Source: Fimbriimonadales bacterium (GTDB lineage Bacteria; Armatimonadota; Fimbriimonadia; Fimbriimonadales; GBS-DC). From it: a stretch of DNA of 7,917 bases. How positions within the stretch are numbered: position 1 is the stretch's first letter; the number at the start of each line of letters is the position of its first letter. The notes under the pieces are model-generated. The model saw nothing but the letters and a program-made list of their open reading frames with translations. It did no database searches and was not told where the DNA came from. Below are positions 5,070 through 7,917 of this stretch, piece after piece. Location: NCBI GenBank assembly GCA_025060055.1, contig JANXCK010000260.1:1-7917 (forward strand), in the 5' to 3' direction. The position numbers and the translations under genes were made by a program.

Positions 5070-5690
5070 TCAGTCGCGCGGTGAAATCACCACATAGCGG
5101 TTCGGCTCCTCGCCCTCGCTATAGGTCATCACTTCGGGGTCGTCCTTGAGCGCCTGATGCACAATCCGCCGCTCGTGTGGGGGCATTGGAGGCAACACCG
5201 CCTCTTCGCCGCGTGCCTTGACCTCTTTGGCGATAGCAATCACCTGGTTGCGCAGGCGCTCGGTACGACGCCGACGCCACCCTGCACTGTCCAGCACCAC
5301 CCGCACCTGCGGCTCGATAGTACGCGGTACGATGTTGTTCAGTAAGAACTGCAGCTGGTCTAACACCTCGCCGTTTTTGCCCACCAGCACGCTCGCATCG
5401 CGCCCTACCAGCTCCACCTCCACATAACGGCTGTGGGAGCCACGCAGCACTGCCTGCACGCGCAGCGGTAGACGACGCACATAGTGGTCGATGTAGTCCG
5501 CAACTCTGCGTGCCACCTGCGGCGTGACGACATACGGCTGTTCTTCCTCTATGAGTGTGGCGCGCACACGCACGGGGTTCTCCTGCAAAATCTCGAACTC
5601 CACTTGCGCGTTGCGACCCACACCTAACATCCCTAACGCCTTGCTCTTTGCCTCCTCCAAAGTACTGCCAGTTGCCTCGACGGATGTCAT
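5070..5690 (-). CDS. jag: RNA-binding protein Jag/KhpB (SpoIIIJ-associated)
   Basis: 206 residues in three family domains. The Jag-N domain (1-50) includes VEATGSTLEEAKSKALGMLG. The KH domain (about 75-138) has the GxxG loop as Gly104-Lys-Asn-Gly107. The R3H domain (about 142-206) has the R-x3-H core at Arg174-His178, followed by V-x-x-x-L-x-x-D-P-x-V. KhpB binds RNA, usually as a partner of KhpA, and influences cell envelope and division genes; it is nearly always next to yidC. Start: ATG with AGGAGG 11 nt upstream, 19 nt after the yidC stop, so it is co-transcribed. Length and domain order are ordinary. Confidence 0.95.
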   Translation of the reverse strand: MTSVEATGSTLEEAKSKALGMLGVGRNAQVEFEILQENPVRVRATLIEEEQPYVVTPQVARRVADYIDHYVRRLPLRVQAVLRGSHSRYVEVELVGRDASVLVGKNGEVLDQLQFLLNNIVPRTIEPQVRVVLDSAGWRRRRTERLRNQVIAIAKEVKARGEEAVLPPMPPHERRIVHQALKDDPEVMTYSEGEEPNRYVVISPRD

Positions 5691-5709
5691 AGTAGACCTG
5701 CCCTCCTTC

Positions 5710-6888
5710 TTATTTACGCCTCGATCGTTTCTTAGGGGGTTGATAGCCTGTGGGTTTGGGCTTCTCTGCGACGCCGTTGCGCTGCGCGGGTGTGTCGGAA
5801 CCGTCCACAGGGGTCAGCTCAGGCGCTGGCGTGCGCATGTAAAGCTTGTAATGCGCCACATAGAACACATTTGTTAGCAGCCAATACAAGATAAATGCGG
5901 CGGGGAAACGAAACTGCCACGAGATAATCAGCAACATGAGCGTCGAGATCATCGCCATCGTCTTTTGGAGCTGTGCTTGCGACGGGTCTGTGATAGTGAG
6001 GCGGCTGGTGAGGTACATGCTGACCGCGTAGATGAGCAGCATTGGCGCATCGAACTGCCCCAGATGCGCCCCTATCAGCCCTGGAAACCGCGTTGCCATA
6101 TCAGGATTAATCCACAGGAAGTGCCCCGTGCGGAACTGCACTTGGTACACCAAAAAGGCGTTGTAGATGAAAATCAGGAACGGCACGGGCAGCAGCGCAT
6201 ACAGACAACCGCTCATCGGGTTCACACCGTACTTTTTGTAGAGCGCCATCTGCCGCTGCACCAGTTCCTGCCCAGTGTATTTCTGTTGCAGCTCCAGCAG
6301 CTTCGGTTGGAGTTGGAGCATTTTGCGCATGCTGGCGAACTGACGGTTCACCAGCGGCACTTGAATCAAGCGCACGACAGCAGCGATGAACAGAATGCCG
6401 AGAATAAACCGCCCATCGCCAGCGAAGTTGAACAGTCGCATCGATGCGTCGATAATCTGATAGCTGGGCAGCGGGCGGTTCTCTTCGTCGAGTTTCTGTG
6501 CCACCTGCTGGGTTAGGGCGCGTCCCTGCTCGCGGTAGACCTTGGTGTGCGGGTACAACTCTTCCAGTTGGCGCAGTCGGTTGTACGCCTCGCGGGCGTC
6601 TTGCTTATCTTCGTAGAAGATTTTCGCCTCCAGCAGGATGCCTAACGCGCCGTACTCCGTGCCGTGATAGCGGCTTGCCAGCTCTTGCGCGCGGCGTGAG
6701 GCTTCCATGTGGTCTTTTTCCGCACGCAGTTTCTCGATCTCGGCAACGAGCTTGTCTGGTGGCTGATTCGTGCTGGGCGGGCGTGAAAAGTAGCTCCAGC
6801 CCATGAGAATCAGCAGCCAGATAATCATTGAGATGACCAAAGTCTGTATAAACAGTTTACGCTGATCAATCGGTTCTTGTTGCGCCAT
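5710..6888 (-). CDS. yidC: Membrane protein insertase YidC (Oxa1 family) with TPR-like periplasmic region
   Basis: 392 residues. YidC inserts and folds inner-membrane proteins, alone or with SecYEG. An N-terminal membrane anchor (12-34) is followed by a soluble, helical, charged stretch (about 45-135; DKLVAEIEKLRAE, RAQELASRYHGTEYGALGILLEAKIF, REAYNRLRQLEELYP). The conserved insertase core holds five helices from 159 onward. The functional groove arginine is Arg173 (VVRLIQVPL), the coiled hairpin loop is around 185-222, and the FPAAFILYWLLTNVF signature lies at 328-342. The C-terminal tail (373-392) is strongly basic (KKRSRRK), as in YidC proteins that contact ribosomes. Odd: the soluble part looks like a TPR-type helical repeat instead of the large beta-supersandwich P1 domain of E. 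coli. Start: ATG with GAGG about 9 nt upstream; it overlaps yidD by 23 nt. Confidence 0.95.
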   Translation of the reverse strand: MAQQEPIDQRKLFIQTLVISMIIWLLILMGWSYFSRPPSTNQPPDKLVAEIEKLRAEKDHMEASRRAQELASRYHGTEYGALGILLEAKIFYEDKQDAREAYNRLRQLEELYPHTKVYREQGRALTQQVAQKLDEENRPLPSYQIIDASMRLFNFAGDGRFILGILFIAAVVRLIQVPLVNRQFASMRKMLQLQPKLLELQQKYTGQELVQRQMALYKKYGVNPMSGCLYALLPVPFLIFIYNAFLVYQVQFRTGHFLWINPDMATRFPGLIGAHLGQFDAPMLLIYAVSMYLTSRLTITDPSQAQLQKTMAMISTLMLLIISWQFRFPAAFILYWLLTNVFYVAHYKLYMRTPAPELTPVDGSDTPAQRNGVAEKPKPTGYQPPKKRSRRK

Positions 6889-7198
6889 AGTTTTTGCCTC
6901 GCTCTAACTCTGCGGTACGGGCGGCGACGCCCGTACTAATTCCTGTGGCGCAGGGCGTGCCGTGCCTTCCGAGCGCTTCGGGCACGGGGTCATATCCGCC
7001 CTCCGCAAACGGATGACATCGCAGAAGGCGTTTCAGCCCCAGCCACAGCCCCTGCAGGACGCCAAAGCGTTGAACGGCTTCCAGTGTATACTGCGAGCAA
7101 GTAGGGTAGTATCGGCAGGTCGGTGGCGTTAGGCGCGAGACGCGCTGGTAGCAACGAATCGCCCCTATTAGTAGACGCGCAATCAGACTCTGCCTCAC
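6866..7198 (-). CDS. yidD: Membrane protein insertion efficiency factor YidD
   Basis: 110 residues from a GTG start that shares GTGA with the rnpA stop; GGGAGG stands 6 nt upstream, which decides the start. The core has the family motifs LLIGAIRCYQRVSRL (9-23), CRYYPTCSQYTLEAV (28-42), with the conserved cysteines, and LLRCHPFAEGGYDPVPE (58-74). YidD is a small amphipathic inner-membrane-associated protein that assists YidC-dependent insertion. Odd: about 35 residues follow the conserved core, and this tail spans a perfect 9-bp hairpin; the gene ends 23 nt inside yidC. The tail may be a recent extension produced by a repeat in the yidD-yidC junction. Confidence 0.93.
   Translation of the reverse strand: MRQSLIARLLIGAIRCYQRVSRLTPPTCRYYPTCSQYTLEAVQRFGVLQGLWLGLKRLLRCHPFAEGGYDPVPEALGRHGTPCATGISTGVAARTAELERGKNYGATRTD
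6915..6936. repeat. 9-bp perfect hairpin inside the yidD tail
   Basis: GTACGGGCG (6915-6923) and CGCCCGTAC (6928-6936) pair around the loop GCGA. The GTACG-GGCG design resembles the GTACGA-GGCG hairpin at 3229-3281. It lies 27 nt upstream of the yidC start, in the region coding for the non-conserved end of YidD. Confidence 0.65.
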
Positions 7199-7551
7199 GG
7201 TTTGCCTCCCGTTGATGAGATGCCTGTCAGCGTCAGCGCAGACTGCAACTGTCGCTGAATCTGCTCGATGGGCGCAGTAGTGGCTGCAGGGCGTGCAATG
7301 CACACCACATCGTAGCCAGCAGGCAGGCGTTCCCACAGCTTGCGTGCCGCCGCGCGCAGGCGCCGCTTCACCCGATTGCGCTGCGCATGCGTACCAAACT
7401 GTCGCCCGACCACGAATCCCATCCGAGTCGGCGCGTCGTCCTCGCGTGCACGCACATACATCGTGAACGATTCCGTTCTCACCCGTCGCCCCTGCTGGTA
7501 GACCTGCTCAAACTCGCGCTTTTTGCGCAGCCTGCCCGCTCGCGGCAACAT
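7195..7551 (-). CDS. rnpA: Ribonuclease P protein component
   Basis: 118 residues. The protein subunit binds the RNase P RNA and precursor tRNA 5' leaders during tRNA maturation. The start LPRAGRLRKKREFEQVYQQGRR (2-23) and the RNR signature AQRNRVKRRLRAAAR (56-70) are diagnostic, and YDVVCIARPAA (80-90) is the usual penultimate strand. The ATG comes one base after the rpmH stop (TGA-g-ATG) with no obvious Shine-Dalgarno, implying translational coupling to rpmH. The stop overlaps the yidD GTG start by 4 nt. Ordinary length; the C-terminal 15 residues are poorly conserved. Confidence 0.96.
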   Translation of the reverse strand: MLPRAGRLRKKREFEQVYQQGRRVRTESFTMYVRAREDDAPTRMGFVVGRQFGTHAQRNRVKRRLRAAARKLWERLPAGYDVVCIARPAATTAPIEQIQRQLQSALTLTGISSTGGKP

Positions 7552-7552
7552 C

Positions 7553-7690
7553 TCATTCGACGGTCAGTCGCCAGCGTCCTTTCAGGCGACGACGCTTCAG
7601 CACATTGCGCCCATCTTTTGTGCGCATCCGACGCCGAAACCCGTGTACCTTGTGCCGATGACGATTGTTGGGTTGGTAAGTTCGCTTCAT
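7553..7690 (-). CDS. rpmH: 50S ribosomal protein L34
   Basis: A 45-residue, very basic protein. It begins MKRTYQPNNRHRHKVHGF, continues RRRMRTKDGRNVLKRRR and ends WRLTV-E, which is the full L34 pattern including the invariant KRTYQP start. L34 is a component of the large ribosomal subunit. Start: ATG with GGAGG 9 nt upstream. It is the first gene of the rpmH-rnpA-yidD-yidC-jag run and has its own promoter just upstream. Nothing is unusual in the protein. Confidence 0.97.
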   Translation of the reverse strand: MKRTYQPNNRHRHKVHGFRRRMRTKDGRNVLKRRRLKGRWRLTVE

Positions 7691-7699
7691 ACCGTGATG

Positions 7700-7745
7700 C
7701 CTCCAACACGCCAGATTGTACCCGATTCCAGAAGGAAAGTGTCAG
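7700..7745 (-). promoter_or_regulatory. Promoter and ribosome binding site of the rpmH operon
   Basis: On the minus strand CTGACA (7745-7740) and TACAAT (7720-7715) form a sigma-70-like promoter with a long 19-nt spacer. GGAGG (7704-7700) follows, then ATG at 7690. The predicted leader is about 18 nt. The -10 box is convincing and the -35 only moderate. Confidence 0.55.
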
Positions 7746-7801
7746 AAGCTGCCGAATCGAAGGTATGCGCTTGGAGAACTCTGAGCGCGTGCAGAATCGA
7801 T

Positions 7802-7820
7802 TATAATACAACTCGGAGGT
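7802..7820 (+). promoter_or_regulatory. -10 box and ribosome binding site of the secreted-protein gene
   Basis: A perfect TATAAT (7802-7807) is followed by GGAGGT (7815-7820) and ATG at 7828, so the leader would be only about 14 nt. No clear -35 hexamer is present at 16-18 nt. The layout mirrors the mutase promoter. Confidence 0.55.
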
Positions 7821-7827
7821 CAACAGA

Positions 7828-7917
7828 ATGCGTCTGTCTCAATGGCTTTTAGGGTCATGTTTGGCGGTTGGCGTTATCGCGGGGGCATCGGCGCAGTCGT
7901 TTGATGAGATGCCCCAA
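7828..7917 (+). CDS. Secreted protein of unknown function (3' partial)
   Basis: Only the first 30 residues are in the window. They form a classic Sec signal peptide: Met-Arg-Leu start, a hydrophobic core WLLGSCLAVGVIAG, and an A-S-A/Q signal peptidase I site after residue 22, with QSFDEMPQ beginning the mature protein. A cysteine at residue 11 lies inside the hydrophobic core and does not look like a lipobox. GGAGGT stands 7 nt before the ATG. The gene is divergent from rpmH. The mature part is too short to assign a family. Confidence 0.75.
   Translation, partial: MRLSQWLLGSCLAVGVIAGASAQSFDEMPQ

Noticed and set aside
7691..7827. Possible replication origin upstream of rpmH
   Set aside because: The gene order can be origin-proximal, but no TTATCCACA-type DnaA boxes or AT-rich unwinding region are present in the 137-base spacer.

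Overview
The window comes from a moderately high-GC bacterial chromosome that carries flagellar genes. It covers the edge of the conserved rpmH-rnpA-yidD-yidC-jag cluster, which often lies near a replication origin. My best guess is a deep-branching, probably thermophilic lineage such as Armatimonadota. This rests on overall impression (YidC with a non-standard periplasmic part, HspR-type control of a small heat shock protein, many hairpin intergenic repeats), not on a marker gene. No DnaA-box cluster was seen.

Layout. Positions 1-1257 (+) hold most of a cryptochrome/photolyase-family flavoprotein whose N-terminus is cut off by the window edge. It converges on a minus-strand acyl-CoA mutase large subunit (1445-3058), with a hairpin-rich repeat cluster between them. 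The mutase diverges from an Hsp20 chaperone gene (3450-3935, +). The 391-base divergent spacer holds two abutting inverted-repeat elements, a compound hairpin, the mutase promoter and a perfect HspR-type operator (CTTGAGT-N7-ACTCAAG). Hsp20 converges on a long minus-strand run, with another inverted-repeat element in the gap.

The minus-strand run reads, in transcription order, rpmH (7690-7553), rnpA, yidD, yidC, jag, a fliJ-like gene and a lytic transglycosylase (ending at 4070). Spacing is very tight: a 1-nt gap, a 4-nt overlap, a 23-nt overlap, a 19-nt gap, a 60-nt gap and a 53-nt overlap. The first five genes make ribosomal protein L34, the RNase P protein, and the membrane-insertion factors YidD, YidC and Jag/KhpB. 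The last two look flagellar. A secreted-protein gene starts divergently at 7828 and runs off the window.

Points most worth a second look: (1) the mutase has the Phe/Ala/Gln pocket signature reported for isobutyryl-CoA mutase instead of the Tyr/Arg pair of methylmalonyl-CoA mutase; (2) the exact HAIR operator upstream of hsp20; (3) a perfect 12-bp inverted repeat that puts the fliJ start codon in a hairpin loop; (4) repeat elements in every intergenic gap around the mutase and hsp20, one of whose ends helps form the mutase -10 box; (5) a YidC whose periplasmic part looks helical and TPR-like. I found no clear defence system, CRISPR array or complete transposon.
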